A stretch of DNA of 64,000 nucleotides from Pseudodesulfovibrio hydrargyri (GCF_001874525.1 NZ_LKAQ01000001.1:682001-746000), one strand, 5' to 3'; numbered from the stretch's first letter, positions 34,005-42,889 are shown. The notes: generated by a model from the letters alone, not told the origin. A program made the numbers and translations.

Positions 34005-34418
34005 GTGCGCGCGCTCGGCATCGACTTCGGGCTCAAGCGCGTGGGGCTGTCGGTCAGCGACCGGACCGGCACCCTGGTCTCGCCGCTGAAGACCATCGAG
34101 CGGACCACGCGCCAGGCGCTCTTTGACGAACTGACCGAAATCATTCATGATGAGGCCATCGAGGCCGTGGTGGTCGGCCTGCCGCTCGCTCTCAACGGCG
34201 AGGACACCCTGACCACCCGGCAGGCCCGCAATTTCGCGCAGAGCCTGGAGCGGAGGATCGATGCGCCCGTCCACCTCATGGACGAGCGGCTGACCTCGGC
34301 CCAGGCCAAAGAGGAACTCAACGCCGCCGGACTGCACGGCGCCAAACGCAAGGCCGCCCTGGACAGCCAGGCCGCCGTGGTCATCCTTCGCTCATGGCTC
34401 GATTCCGTTACTTCCTGA
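34005..34418 (+). CDS. yqgF: Holliday junction resolvase-like / pre-16S rRNA nuclease YqgF
   Basis: 137 aa, RNase H-like fold. GIDFGLKRVG (first catalytic Asp), VVGLPLALNGED, DERLTSAQA (Glu region) and a C-terminal DSQAAVVILRSWLD. In E. coli it completes the 5' end of 16S rRNA. Starts with GTG immediately after the stop of the truncated thioesterase frame, and overlaps mltG by 25 bases, so all three frames are translationally coupled. Confidence 0.93.
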   Translation: MRALGIDFGLKRVGLSVSDRTGTLVSPLKTIERTTRQALFDELTEIIHDEAIEAVVVGLPLALNGEDTLTTRQARNFAQSLERRIDAPVHLMDERLTSAQAKEELNAAGLHGAKRKAALDSQAAVVILRSWLDSVTS

Positions 34419-35458
34419 TTGCCTCGGTCCTGCTGGCGGTTCTCGCCGGACTCGGCGTGGGCGGCTACAAGTGGTACAAGGCGTGGCAGGAGGAGCAGTT
34501 CCTCAAGACCGCGCCCGAGACGCCCGGCCGCGAAATCCTGTTCCGCGTGGAGCCGGGCCAGATATTCACCACCATCGCCGCCAATTTGAAGAGCGAGGGG
34601 CTGATCACCGACACCCGCCGGTTCTACCAATTGGCCGTGCGCACGGGCAAGGGCTCGGCCGTGCGCGCCGGCGTGTTCCGGCTGTCCACGGGCTGGGTGC
34701 CCGAGCGCGTCCTGACCGAGCTGACCTCGTCCACCGGGGTCATGCGCCGGGTGTCCGTGCGCGAGGGGCTGACCTGGTGGCAGACGGCCTCGGTCATCGA
34801 GGAGGCGGGCCTGGGCGGCGCGGACGGCTTCACCAAGGCCGTGGCCGATCCCGAACTGCTGGCCGGGTACGGCATCCAGGCCAGGGACGCCGAGGGCTAC
34901 CTCTTTCCCGAGACCTACCTGCTCACCCCGCCCAAGGACCGCCCGGCCCACCATATGGCCGAGGTCATGATCCGGGAATTCTTCAAGAACGCGCACAAGG
35001 TCTGGCCCGGCGGGCTGCCGCCCTTCAAGGAGATGCACCGCGCCGTGATCCTGGCCTCCCTGGTGGAAAAGGAAACCGGCGACGCGACCGAGCGGGCGCG
35101 CATCGCCGGGGTGTTCCGCAACCGGCTGAAGCGGCACATGCTCATCCAGTGCGACCCGACCATCATCTACGGGCTGGGCCCGGAGTTCGACGGCAATCTG
35201 AAGCGCAGCGACCTGACCGACCGGGACAACCCGTACAACACCTACGTCCACCCCGGGCTGCCGCCGGGCCCCATCTGTTCGCCCGGCCTGGACTCGCTCA
35301 TGGCCGCGGTCCACCCCGAGGAACACCAGTTCCTCTATTTCGTGGCCAAAGGCGACGGCTCGCACCATTTCAGCCGGACCCTGGAGGAACACAACCGGGC
35401 CGTGCGCAAATACCAGCTCAAACGCAACCGATCCACCTACCGCTCCACCAAACAATGA
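34394..35458 (+). CDS. mltG: Endolytic transglycosylase MltG
   Basis: 354 aa, inner-membrane peptidoglycan enzyme that cuts nascent glycan strands. One N-terminal membrane anchor (about residues 5-25), LysM-like subdomain (FRVEPGQIFTTIAANL), then the YceG catalytic domain with AEGYLFPETY, the catalytic Glu in SLVEKETG and YNTYVHPGLPPGPICSPG. Overlaps the end of yqgF, the usual neighbour in many genomes. Confidence 0.95.
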   Translation: MARFRYFLIASVLLAVLAGLGVGGYKWYKAWQEEQFLKTAPETPGREILFRVEPGQIFTTIAANLKSEGLITDTRRFYQLAVRTGKGSAVRAGVFRLSTGWVPERVLTELTSSTGVMRRVSVREGLTWWQTASVIEEAGLGGADGFTKAVADPELLAGYGIQARDAEGYLFPETYLLTPPKDRPAHHMAEVMIREFFKNAHKVWPGGLPPFKEMHRAVILASLVEKETGDATERARIAGVFRNRLKRHMLIQCDPTIIYGLGPEFDGNLKRSDLTDRDNPYNTYVHPGLPPGPICSPGLDSLMAAVHPEEHQFLYFVAKGDGSHHFSRTLEEHNRAVRKYQLKRNRSTYRSTKQ

Positions 35459-35538
35459 CCCGCCAAGCCTTGGCGTTGCGCACCCACCCGTTTTTCTATA
35501 AGTTACACGGGTAAGCGCAATCGGTACATCGGGGGAGA

Positions 35539-36556
35539 ATGATGCGTCCGACATTGAACATCGCACTGCTGGCCGGGCTGATCCTGTGCCTCTTCCTGGC
35601 CTCGCCGTCATCCGCGCAGGACGCCACCGTGGTCCGCCGCGCGGCCTTCGACATCGGCTCCGCCAACATCAAATGCATCATCGCGGACGTGGACATCTCC
35701 ACCGGCCGCATCGTCGCCCCGGTGGCGACCCTGTCCGAAAAGGTCGATTTCGCCGAAGACCTGGCCCGCTCCTACGACGGCAACCTGAGCAAGGACGTCA
35801 TGGACCAGGGACAAGCTCAAGGCCGTGGCCGTGGATCGGAACGCCCTGGAATACTCGGCCGTGGGCGGACGCATTTTCCAGGAGGCCCAGAACGGGCGGG
35901 CGTATTTCGTGCGCATCCGCCAGGAGACGGGCATCCCCTCGCGGGTCATCTCAGAGCAGCAGGCGGCCATGCTCGGCTACCACGCCGTGCGCCAGGAGCT
36001 GGGCGACGAGGCCCACGACCTCCTGGTCTGGGACATCGGCGGCAACTCCATGCAAATGACCATCCGCAAGCCGGACGGCGGCCTGCTCTTCTACCTCGAT
36101 CCCATGGCCTCCATCGCCTTCAAGAACGTGGTCATCCACAACATCCAGCGCAAGGACATCAACACCACGGTCAGCCCCAACCCGGTCAGCACCGGCGAGG
36201 CTGAGCAGGCCCTGGCCTACATCCAGGCCCACGCGGCCATGACCGTGCCCCTGTACATCGCCAATCGGGTCGCCCATCCGGGCCTGACCGTGGCCGGCAT
36301 CGGCGGGGTGCACTACTACTCCGTGCCCGAGGTCCTGGGCGGGCGCAAGGAAACCTACACCCGCGACGAGGTGGCCGAGGCGCTCCAGAAATGGACCGGC
36401 AAGCCGGACAAGGCGTTCGAGAGCGAATACGCCGAGAGCCGGCTGACCAACCTCATCCTGGTCCTGGGCTACATGGACGCCCTGGGTATCAAGGAAGTCC
36501 GCCCGCTGAAGATCAACCAGGCCGACGGGCTGTTCGCGACCCGCGAGTTCTGGTAG
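35539..36556 (+). pseudogene. Secreted Ppx/GppA-like phosphatase gene, broken by a frameshift deletion
   Basis: First part (35539 on) has a signal peptide (hydrophobic LNIALLAGLILCLFLA) and the ASKHA start AAFDIGSANIKCIIADVD, then LSKDVMDQG. The continuation (DKLKAVAVDRNALEYS, GIPSRVISEQQAAMLGYHA, LLVWDIGGNSMQMTI, GLTVAGIGGVHYY) is in another frame, joined at about 35812. Ppx/GppA proteins have roughly 12-16 more residues at this point, so a small deletion changed the frame. Either a real inactivation or an assembly error. A periplasmic location would be unusual for exopolyphosphatase; function unknown. Confidence 0.75.
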
Positions 36557-36566
36557 GCCGCCCCGT

Positions 36567-37409
36567 CTATCTCAGGGGCGCTCCCAACCTGTCCGACCAG
36601 TCGGGCGCGTTCATGTCGCCGGGGAAATAGATATACCCGGCCCTTCCGGTAATCCGATTCCGTGGCACCGGTCCGAGCCAGCGCGAATCCAGGCTGTCCT
36701 CCCGGTTGTCGCCCATCAGAAAATACTCGTCCGATCCCATCGTGACCGGCCCGAAAGTGTCGCGCACCGGAAGGATGCCCTCCCTGGTGTAGCAGACGTA
36801 GGGCTCGTCCAGGGGCGCGCCGTCAATGAGCACCCGTCGCGCCCTGACCTCCACGGTCTCTCCCGGCAGTCCCACTATCCGTTTGACGAAATCGCGCCCC
36901 TTGGTCCCGGGTGTGGAGAAGATGACGATCTCGCCCCGCGCAAGCCGATCCCCGGGCTCCAGGACCTCGGCCATGAAGTGGTCGCCCACCCGGATGGTCG
37001 GCAGCATGGAGGCGGACGGCACCTTGTAGGCCTTGAAGAACCAGCCGTTGATCGTGCGCTCGAAGGCCGCGCCCGTGCCGAGGCTGACGGCCAGGCAGAC
37101 CAGGTATATCCACAGCCGGTTGCACGGCCTGAGAGTGTACCCGGTCAGCTTGCGCGCCGTGGCGAAGGCCTCTCCGGCCGCGAACAGGTTGTAGCCGATC
37201 AGGATGGACACGCACAGAAGCATGGCCGCGAAATCGGCCCAGAACAGGACCATGAACAGGGCCACGACCAGTTCGGCCAGGTAGAGGCCCGCCCCCTTTT
37301 TCCACTGCCCGTTGTAGACCTGGCCCAACCCCACGGCCACCAGGGAAAGGAACAGGGCCAGCCACGGGCTGCGCGGCTTGACGACAGGCATGTCGAACGC
37401 GTCGGTCAT
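36567..37409 (-). CDS. lepB: Signal peptidase I with multi-membrane N-terminal extension
   Basis: 280 aa. The S26 protease part holds the catalytic Ser in PSASMLPT near residue 130, the Lys in FVKRIVGLPGE, and the late GDNREDSLDSRW. Before it lie about 100 residues with three or four membrane segments (LALFLSLVAVGLGQVYNG, a GLYLAELVVALFMVLFWA stretch, LLCVSILIGYNLFA), like a TM2/DUF5683-type domain. Ordinary LepB has two. Third gene after RidA and the threonine-synthase-like gene, 17 bases downstream. Confidence 0.93.
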   Translation of the reverse strand: MTDAFDMPVVKPRSPWLALFLSLVAVGLGQVYNGQWKKGAGLYLAELVVALFMVLFWADFAAMLLCVSILIGYNLFAAGEAFATARKLTGYTLRPCNRLWIYLVCLAVSLGTGAAFERTINGWFFKAYKVPSASMLPTIRVGDHFMAEVLEPGDRLARGEIVIFSTPGTKGRDFVKRIVGLPGETVEVRARRVLIDGAPLDEPYVCYTREGILPVRDTFGPVTMGSDEYFLMGDNREDSLDSRWLGPVPRNRITGRAGYIYFPGDMNAPDWSDRLGAPLR

Positions 37410-37426
37410 GGGAAGCGTCCTCCCGG

Positions 37427-38545
37427 TCAGTCGCTGACCAGCTTGTGCAGTTTGTCGCCCACCTTGAGCCCGTGGCCGGTGAACATGGTCACGATGGTCT
37501 CGTCCGGATCGGCGTTTTTCGCGTACCGCGCGGCCCCGGCCGCCACGGCCGCCGAGGTGGGCTCGATGCAGAATCCCTTGCGGCCCGCGTCCCGGAAGGC
37601 GGCCAGGATGGCCTCTTCGGACACGGCCAGACAGGTCCCGCCGGTGTCGCGCACGGCCTGAAGCATCTGCGTCCCGCGCATGGGCAGCCCGATGGCGATG
37701 CCCTCGGCCAGGGTGGGCCCGGACACGGCGGCGGACACGCCGTCGGCACCTTCGGCGAAGGCCGCGCACAGCGGCGCGCAGCGGGCCGACTGCACGGCCA
37801 CCAGCCGAGGCACGCGCTCGATCAGTCCCATGTCCCTGAGTTCGCCGAAACCGATATGCGCCCCGAGGAGCAGGGTGCCGTTGCCCGCGGGCAGGATCAC
37901 GGTGTCCGGGGCCCGCCAGCCGAGCTGCTCGGCCACCTCGTAGGCGAATGTCTTGGTGCCGTGGAAGAAGAACGGATTGTACACATGGCTGGCGTAGTAG
38001 TGATCCTTTGCCGCCGCCATGCACGCGGCCGCCGTGTCCTCGCGCGAGCCGGGCACGGGGTTGAGCTCGGCCCCGTAGAGCTCGATCTGGCCGAGCTTGC
38101 CCGGCGAGTTGTCGGCGGGCACGAATATCCGGCAGCGGATGCCCGCCTTGGCCGCAAAGGCGGACACGGCGCAGCCCGCGTTGCCGGACGAGTCCTCGAC
38201 CACGTCGGTCACGCCGATGTGCGCGGCCATGGCCATCATGACCGCCGCGCCCCGGTCCTTGTACGAGCCGGTGGGGAAAAGCTGCTCCTGCTTGACCAGC
38301 ACGGGTCGCCCGCCCAGTTCCACCTCGACCATGGGGGTGAACCCTTCGCCGAGGGTCAGTTCCGCGCCCTCGGGCACGGGCAGCGCCTCGCGATAGCGCC
38401 ACAGGGTGGCGGGCCGCCCGGCCACTTTGGCGGGATCGAGGCTCGGGGTGAAATCCAGGTCCAGCAGGCCGCCGCAGTCGCAGCGCCAGCGCGGGACCAT
38501 GACGTCGAAATCAAGGCCGCAGTCGCGGCAGACGAACCGGGTCAT
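37427..38545 (-). CDS. Threonine-synthase-like PLP enzyme with N-terminal Cys-rich ribbon
   Basis: 372 aa, fold-type II PLP enzyme. Begins MTRFVCRDCGLDFDVMVPRW then CDCGG, a zinc-ribbon-like start seen in archaeal-type threonine synthases. PLP Lys in PTGSYKDRGAAV, phosphate-binding loop PAGNGTLLLG, and DSSGNAGCAVSAFAAKAG. It could be threonine synthase (O-phosphohomoserine to threonine) or a relative such as diaminopropionate/threonine lyases; I favour threonine synthase. Its ATG overlaps the RidA stop by 4 bases, so it is coupled to an enamine deaminase that clears by-products of such PLP chemistry. Confidence 0.83.
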   Translation of the reverse strand: MTRFVCRDCGLDFDVMVPRWRCDCGGLLDLDFTPSLDPAKVAGRPATLWRYREALPVPEGAELTLGEGFTPMVEVELGGRPVLVKQEQLFPTGSYKDRGAAVMMAMAAHIGVTDVVEDSSGNAGCAVSAFAAKAGIRCRIFVPADNSPGKLGQIELYGAELNPVPGSREDTAAACMAAAKDHYYASHVYNPFFFHGTKTFAYEVAEQLGWRAPDTVILPAGNGTLLLGAHIGFGELRDMGLIERVPRLVAVQSARCAPLCAAFAEGADGVSAAVSGPTLAEGIAIGLPMRGTQMLQAVRDTGGTCLAVSEEAILAAFRDAGRKGFCIEPTSAAVAAGAARYAKNADPDETIVTMFTGHGLKVGDKLHKLVSD

Positions 38546-38940
38546 GCGCCCTCCCCTTCGCTGTCGCCGACAGCGGCCACGCACTCGATCTCCACCTGGA
38601 AACCGTAGTGCAGGTCCCGGGTCGGGACCACCGCGCGGGCGGGTTTGTGGTCGCCGAAGAACTCGGCGTAGACCGCGTTGACCCGGCCCCATAGTTCGAT
38701 GTCCGAGATATAGCAGGTGCACTTGAGCACCCGGTCGCGGCTCGACCCGGCGGCGCGCAGAACCGCGTCCACGTTGGCCAAAGCCTGCCGGGTCTGCTCC
38801 TCCACGGTGCCGAGCCTGCGCTCGCCCGTGGCCGGGTCCACGGCGAGCATGCCCGAGACCCAGACCAGGCCGCCGTGAACGACGCCCTGTGAATAATGTC
38901 CGGCCGGGGGCGCGCAATCCGGGGTGGATACGAATTTCAT
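38542..38940 (-). CDS. RidA-family enamine/imine deaminase
   Basis: 132 aa. RidA features: HYSQGVVHGGLVWVSGMLAVDP, TRQALANVDAVLRAAG, and the catalytic Arg/Glu region PARAVVPTRDLHYGFQVEIECVA. These proteins hydrolyse reactive 2-aminoacrylate-type enamines released by PLP lyases. Start has AAGGAG 6 bases upstream. First gene of RidA-threonine synthase-lepB; the 4-base overlap with the PLP enzyme supports a metabolic link. Confidence 0.92.
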   Translation of the reverse strand: MKFVSTPDCAPPAGHYSQGVVHGGLVWVSGMLAVDPATGERRLGTVEEQTRQALANVDAVLRAAGSSRDRVLKCTCYISDIELWGRVNAVYAEFFGDHKPARAVVPTRDLHYGFQVEIECVAAVGDSEGEGA

Positions 38941-39005
38941 GAATACTCCTTGTCTTGAGCGAACCGTGCCAGATTCCGTGAGGAATGGCTAGAAAGAGAG
39001 GAAGA

Positions 39006-40025
39006 TCAGGCGGCCGGGATGTAGTCGCGGCCAAGCTCGCAGCCGCGCTCTTCGAGGAATGCGGCGATCTCCCCGCGCGCCCCCCGGCTGGCCACGTAGG
39101 GGAGGCAGAACCCCTGGCCCGGTGCCGGGGCCTCGCCGCGGTCGCGGACCGGCAGACCGTGAACCACGTGGCCGATCTTCTTCGGGTCCACGTCGTAGTA
39201 GGCCGCGAACTCGATGCCGTGCTTGAGGAGCAGGTCGGCCCGCTTGCGGGTGGTCCGCCCGGAGCCCAGGATGTGGACCACCGGATGGTGCGGGTTGTTG
39301 CGCGCAAGCCAGCGGGCCAGGTACTCGGTCTTGATGCGGTAAAAGGCGTCCACATCATAGCGCGGGTGGTTGCGCGACAGCCGGTCCGGCGGGTCGTTCC
39401 AGACCAGCAGCTCGGCGTCCGCCTTGAGCATTCTGACCCCGCCCTCCAGCCAGCGCAGGAGCAGGTCGTAGTCCTCGGGAAAGTCGCCCTCGCGGTATGG
39501 GCCGTGCTCTTCCAGGCAGTCGCGCCGGAACATGATGGACGGGTTGGGCACCGGGAACTCCACGAACCGGTTCAGGCTGATGGCCTCGTGGGTCAGCAGG
39601 GTGTTGGTCCAGTCCACGTAATGGGCGTACCCCCGACAGGCCGTGCGGCAGCCGCCGAAACGCACCCGGCAGCCGACCAGCCCGACCTCCGGGTGGTCGT
39701 CGAGCAGTCCGGCCTGGGCCGCAAGGCGACCCGGCAACGCCTCGTCGTCGGCGTCCATGCGCGCGACATACTGCCCGTTTGAAGCCTCGATGGCCGCGTT
39801 GGCCGCCTTGATGACCCCGCCGTGGGGGATGGAGAAGGTCCGGACGCGTCCGTCCCGGCGCGCGTATTCGGCCAGGACGGACGCGGTGTCGTCGGTCGAT
39901 CCGTCGTCCACGGCCACCACCTCGAAATCCGCGCCCTCCTGAGCCAGGAGCGAATCGAGCGCCCCGGCCACGGTCTGCCCGCAGTTATAGCAGGGCATGG
40001 TCACGGATATTCGAGGTCCGGCCAC
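39006..40025 (-). CDS. Family 2 glycosyltransferase with C-terminal extra domain
   Basis: 339 aa. GT-A start VTMPCYNCGQTVAGALDSLL, nucleotide-sugar motif ARMDADDEALPGR, and EDYDLLLRWLEGG. The last about 100 residues (VVHILGSGRTTRKRADLLLK, EFAAYYDVDPKKIG) look like a small nucleotide-binding or transferase-associated domain not found in every GT2. No membrane segment. It starts 4 bases after the TtuA-like gene stop on the same strand, although there is no obvious shared function. Sugar substrate unknown. Confidence 0.88.
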   Translation of the reverse strand: MAGPRISVTMPCYNCGQTVAGALDSLLAQEGADFEVVAVDDGSTDDTASVLAEYARRDGRVRTFSIPHGGVIKAANAAIEASNGQYVARMDADDEALPGRLAAQAGLLDDHPEVGLVGCRVRFGGCRTACRGYAHYVDWTNTLLTHEAISLNRFVEFPVPNPSIMFRRDCLEEHGPYREGDFPEDYDLLLRWLEGGVRMLKADAELLVWNDPPDRLSRNHPRYDVDAFYRIKTEYLARWLARNNPHHPVVHILGSGRTTRKRADLLLKHGIEFAAYYDVDPKKIGHVVHGLPVRDRGEAPAPGQGFCLPYVASRGARGEIAAFLEERGCELGRDYIPAA

Positions 40026-40029
40026 GGGA

Positions 40030-40947
40030 CTACTCCGCCTTAGCCTTGCTCTCGCGCACCGCCGCCCTGATGCGGCAGACCGAGCAGATCTCGGCGCTGG
40101 TGGGCGAGCCGCACTCGGTGCACGGTTTCAGTTCCGCCCCGGTCTCCTTCTCCACCTGGGCGAAGGCCGGTTTCCCTTTTTTCAGGAAGGACTGGTAGAA
40201 CTGGAACTTCTGCCCCGGGCTGCGGTGCTCCAGCTCGCCCCACAATTCCTTGTGGCCGGTGAAGCTGGCCCCGCCCGAATAGGGGCAGGGGTCGGAGTGG
40301 ATCTCGATGCCCTTGAGGAAGGCGTAGTTGGCGGTCTCGAATTCGCTGAGGCGGAACAGGGGCTTGACCTTGCGCACGAACCCCTCGGACGCGGGCAGGA
40401 CCGGCCCCTGGTCGGACAGGTAGGCCGTGTCCCAGCGCAGGGTGTTGGCGAACAGCCGGGCCACCTCGTCGTCCAGGTTGTGCCCGGTGGCCAGGACGTC
40501 GAAGCCCTCCTCCACCGCGATGCGGTTGAAGTGGTGGCGCTTCATCTTGCCGCACACGGCGCAGACCGGACGCTTGATGTGTTCCTTGACGTCCGGGATG
40601 GGCAATCCCCAGGCGGCCATCTCGAAGACGCGCAGGGGCAGTCCGTTCAGTTCGCAGAAGTTCTCGACCTTGCCGCGGGCCTTGTCCGACGAGTTCGGGA
40701 TGCCCAGGTCGATGTGCAGGCCGGTCACGTCGTACCCCTGCAGTTTGAGTTCGAGCATCAGCGCCAGGGAGTCCTTGCCCCCGGACAGGGCCACCAAAAC
40801 CCGGTCGTCGCGGGTGAACATCTTCTCCCGTCGGATGGCCGTCTCCACCTGCTTGGTGAAGAAGAGCGGGTAACAGTCGGCGCAAAAGCCGGAATGGTGG
40901 CTCGGCAGGGCCACGTGGGCCGTCTTGCGGCAGCGGGTGCATTTCAT
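40030..40947 (-). CDS. tRNA 2-thiolation ATPase, TtuA/NcsA type
   Basis: 305 aa. N-terminal zinc fingers (CTRCRKTAHV, FCADCYP), PP-loop SGGKDS, catalytic Cys region PVCAVCGKMKRHHFN and ATGHNLDDE, and a C-terminal zinc ribbon (CTECGSPTSAEICSVC). This is the TtuA/Ncs6/TtcA-II layout: ATP activates a tRNA base, usually U34 or U54, for thiolation, often with a [4Fe-4S] cluster. A ThiS/MoaD-like carrier gene sits 14 bases upstream, as in TtuA-TtuB. Which uridine is modified is not shown. Confidence 0.9.
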   Translation of the reverse strand: MKCTRCRKTAHVALPSHHSGFCADCYPLFFTKQVETAIRREKMFTRDDRVLVALSGGKDSLALMLELKLQGYDVTGLHIDLGIPNSSDKARGKVENFCELNGLPLRVFEMAAWGLPIPDVKEHIKRPVCAVCGKMKRHHFNRIAVEEGFDVLATGHNLDDEVARLFANTLRWDTAYLSDQGPVLPASEGFVRKVKPLFRLSEFETANYAFLKGIEIHSDPCPYSGGASFTGHKELWGELEHRSPGQKFQFYQSFLKKGKPAFAQVEKETGAELKPCTECGSPTSAEICSVCRIRAAVRESKAKAE

Positions 40948-40961
40948 GTGAACATACCCCC

Positions 40962-41159
40962 TTAACCGGCCGAGGTGACTTTGCGGACCAGCAGCTCGTC
41001 GCCGTTGTTCAGCTTGCGGTCCGAGGTGAGCAGCTCACCGCCGCGGGCGACGATGGCCATGGTGGAACGGAGCCGCAATTTGTTCAGCACGGCCAGCACC
41101 GAGCGCGTGTCGTGCAGCTCGATGCGCTTTCCGTCCGGTTCCAGATTGACAATGATCAT
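40962..41159 (-). CDS. ThiS/MoaD-like sulfur-carrier protein
   Basis: 65 aa beta-grasp fold: MIIVNLEPDGKRIELHD, then VLAVLNKLRLRSTMAIVARG and a final NNGDELLVRKVTSAG. Carriers of this type are adenylated and thiocarboxylated at a C-terminal Gly-Gly. Here the end is Ala-Gly, so only the last Gly is kept. Good AGGAG ahead of the ATG. Its position directly upstream of the TtuA-type gene suggests it is the dedicated sulfur donor. Confidence 0.85.
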   Translation of the reverse strand: MIIVNLEPDGKRIELHDTRSVLAVLNKLRLRSTMAIVARGGELLTSDRKLNNGDELLVRKVTSAG

Positions 41160-41304
41160 GGGTGTCTCCTTTGCCGCAGGTCATTTTGAGGGCCAGCGGC
41201 TGCGGCGGACAGTACCCATGTTGGCGGGCGAGTTCAAGTTTTGCCCGCGCGGCCACCCGGACCGGGGCCCTGGCGATTATCTGCCATTAATTGCAAAACC
41301 GCTG

Positions 41305-41334
41305 TTGACCCTAAAGTGATATATCGCCTATGTT
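41305..41334 (+). promoter_or_regulatory. Likely promoter of the response-regulator gene
   Basis: TTGACC (41305-41310), 18 bases, TATGTT (41329-41334), about 31 bases ahead of the ATG at 41366. Confidence 0.5.
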
Positions 41335-41365
41335 CGTACCAAGGGCTAATTCCAAGGAGGAAGCC

Positions 41366-41737
41366 ATGAGCCAACCCAAGATTCTCGTAGTCGACGATGA
41401 AAAACACATTCGCATGCTCTATCGAGAAGAACTGGAAGCCGACGACTACGTCGTCGCCACCTCGGACGGAGAAGAGGACATTCTCGATGTCATCGCCAGG
41501 GAGAACCCAACCATCGTCATCCTGGATATCAAGCTGGGCGTCAACCGCTCCGGCCTCGACCTGTTGCAGGAGATCCGCACCAAGGATCAGCAGATTCCGG
41601 TCATTCTCTCGACCGCCTACGACTCCTTCCAGCATGACCTCAAATCCATCGCGGCTGACTACTACGTGGTCAAGTCCGTGGACCTGACCGAGTTGAAGGA
41701 CAAGGTCCGGATGGCCTTGAACAAGGCCGGCGTCTAG
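41366..41737 (+). CDS. Single-domain response regulator (CheY-like)
   Basis: 123 aa receiver domain only. Acidic pocket VVDDE near residue 10, phospho-acceptor Asp in IVILDIKLG near 54, Thr in ILSTAYD, Lys in YYVVKSVDLTELK. No output domain, so it works by protein contact. AAGGAGG lies 6 bases ahead of the ATG. No kinase adjacent; the next gene is an HD-GYP protein on the same strand, after a terminator. Confidence 0.95.
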   Translation: MSQPKILVVDDEKHIRMLYREELEADDYVVATSDGEEDILDVIARENPTIVILDIKLGVNRSGLDLLQEIRTKDQQIPVILSTAYDSFQHDLKSIAADYYVVKSVDLTELKDKVRMALNKAGV

Positions 41738-41766
41738 TATTTCTCCTTCATGCTCACTCCCGAAAC

Positions 41767-41803
41767 GGACGCCCTTCCTTCAAGGGGGGGCGTCCCGCTT
41801 TTT
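41767..41803 (+). terminator. Terminator of the response-regulator gene
   Basis: GGACGCCC / GGGCGTCC stem (with extra CTT/GGG pairs) followed by CGCTTTTT. Confidence 0.8.
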
Positions 41804-41914
41804 CACACCCCCGGGGGAGCGTCCGGCTATCATTGACAACCGACAACTTTCATGGATAGCTGAAAGAATTCCGGGAGGGAACAATGGGTTCCGGACGACC
41901 GGGAAAACAGGAAG

Positions 41915-42889
41915 ATGTCCATGGCCCAACTGACCAAGGCTGAATATTTCCCCATCTCGCCGCTCATCCTGCGGCCGGATTTCAAGGTGCCTTTCGACAT
42001 CTTCCTGCGCCACGACGACAGCTACGTCCTGTTCAACGCCAGCGGCCGGACCCTGACCAAGGCCAAGCGCAAGGAACTGGCCCTGGCCGGCATCGTTACC
42101 ATCTACTTGGACAAGCGCTCCCGCAAGCTCTACCACAGCTATATCCAAGCCAACCTCATCGACCTGCTCGAGGACGAGTCCATCTCCCTGGCCGAACGCG
42201 CCCAGGCGTGGACCAACGCGGCCTCGGCCCTGTCCCAGGAACTGTTCGAGACCAACCTGCCGGGCCCGGCCTTCAAGAAGCGCTACGTCCGCTTCCAGGA
42301 ACTCATCCACAGCAGCACGAGCTTTCTGAAATCCCCGGCCCCGCTCAAGAACCTGGCCCGGTTCATCGGCAAGGGATACGGGACCTATCACCACGGCATC
42401 TCTACCATGGTCTACGCCGTGAATCTGATGCAGGAATACAAGTTCGAGGACGAAGACGTCCTGGCCTGCGGCATGGGCGCGCTGCTCCACGACATCGGCC
42501 AGGTCGGCATGGACGAGGAACTGCTCAACGCCGATCCCGAGACCATGGGCCCGGCCGAGTTCCAGGCCTACGCCATGCACCCGCTCATCGGGGTGCGCGT
42601 GTGCGCCAACTTCGACCTGCCGGTCATCGCCACCAACTGCATCCTGTTCCACCACGAAAGGGTCGACGGCAAGGGGTACCCCACCCAGGCGACGGGCGAG
42701 GAAATCCCCCTGCCCACCCGCGTGGTCGCCCTGTGCAACCGCTACGACGGCCTGACCCGCAACCGCCCATACAGCCGGGCCATCAAGCCGTTCGACGCCC
42801 TCAAGGCCCTGACCGACGACAAGGGGCTGGTGGAGCCGGACATGATCAAGAGGTTCATCAAGCTCCTGTCCAGGGCGGAGATCGTGTAA
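41915..42889 (+). CDS. HD-GYP domain protein (likely cyclic-di-GMP phosphodiesterase)
   Basis: 324 aa, soluble. The N-terminal about 120 residues (ending at FKKRYVRFQELIH) are a helical sensor-like part. HD-GYP part: YHHGISTMVYAVN, LLHDIGQVG, and the diagnostic HHERVDGKGYP, followed by RVVALCNRYDGLT. Degrades cyclic-di-GMP in characterised relatives. All key His/Asp residues of the HD site appear present. In context with the upstream receiver it may be part of a motility or biofilm circuit. Confidence 0.92.
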   Translation: MSMAQLTKAEYFPISPLILRPDFKVPFDIFLRHDDSYVLFNASGRTLTKAKRKELALAGIVTIYLDKRSRKLYHSYIQANLIDLLEDESISLAERAQAWTNAASALSQELFETNLPGPAFKKRYVRFQELIHSSTSFLKSPAPLKNLARFIGKGYGTYHHGISTMVYAVNLMQEYKFEDEDVLACGMGALLHDIGQVGMDEELLNADPETMGPAEFQAYAMHPLIGVRVCANFDLPVIATNCILFHHERVDGKGYPTQATGEEIPLPTRVVALCNRYDGLTRNRPYSRAIKPFDALKALTDDKGLVEPDMIKRFIKLLSRAEIV

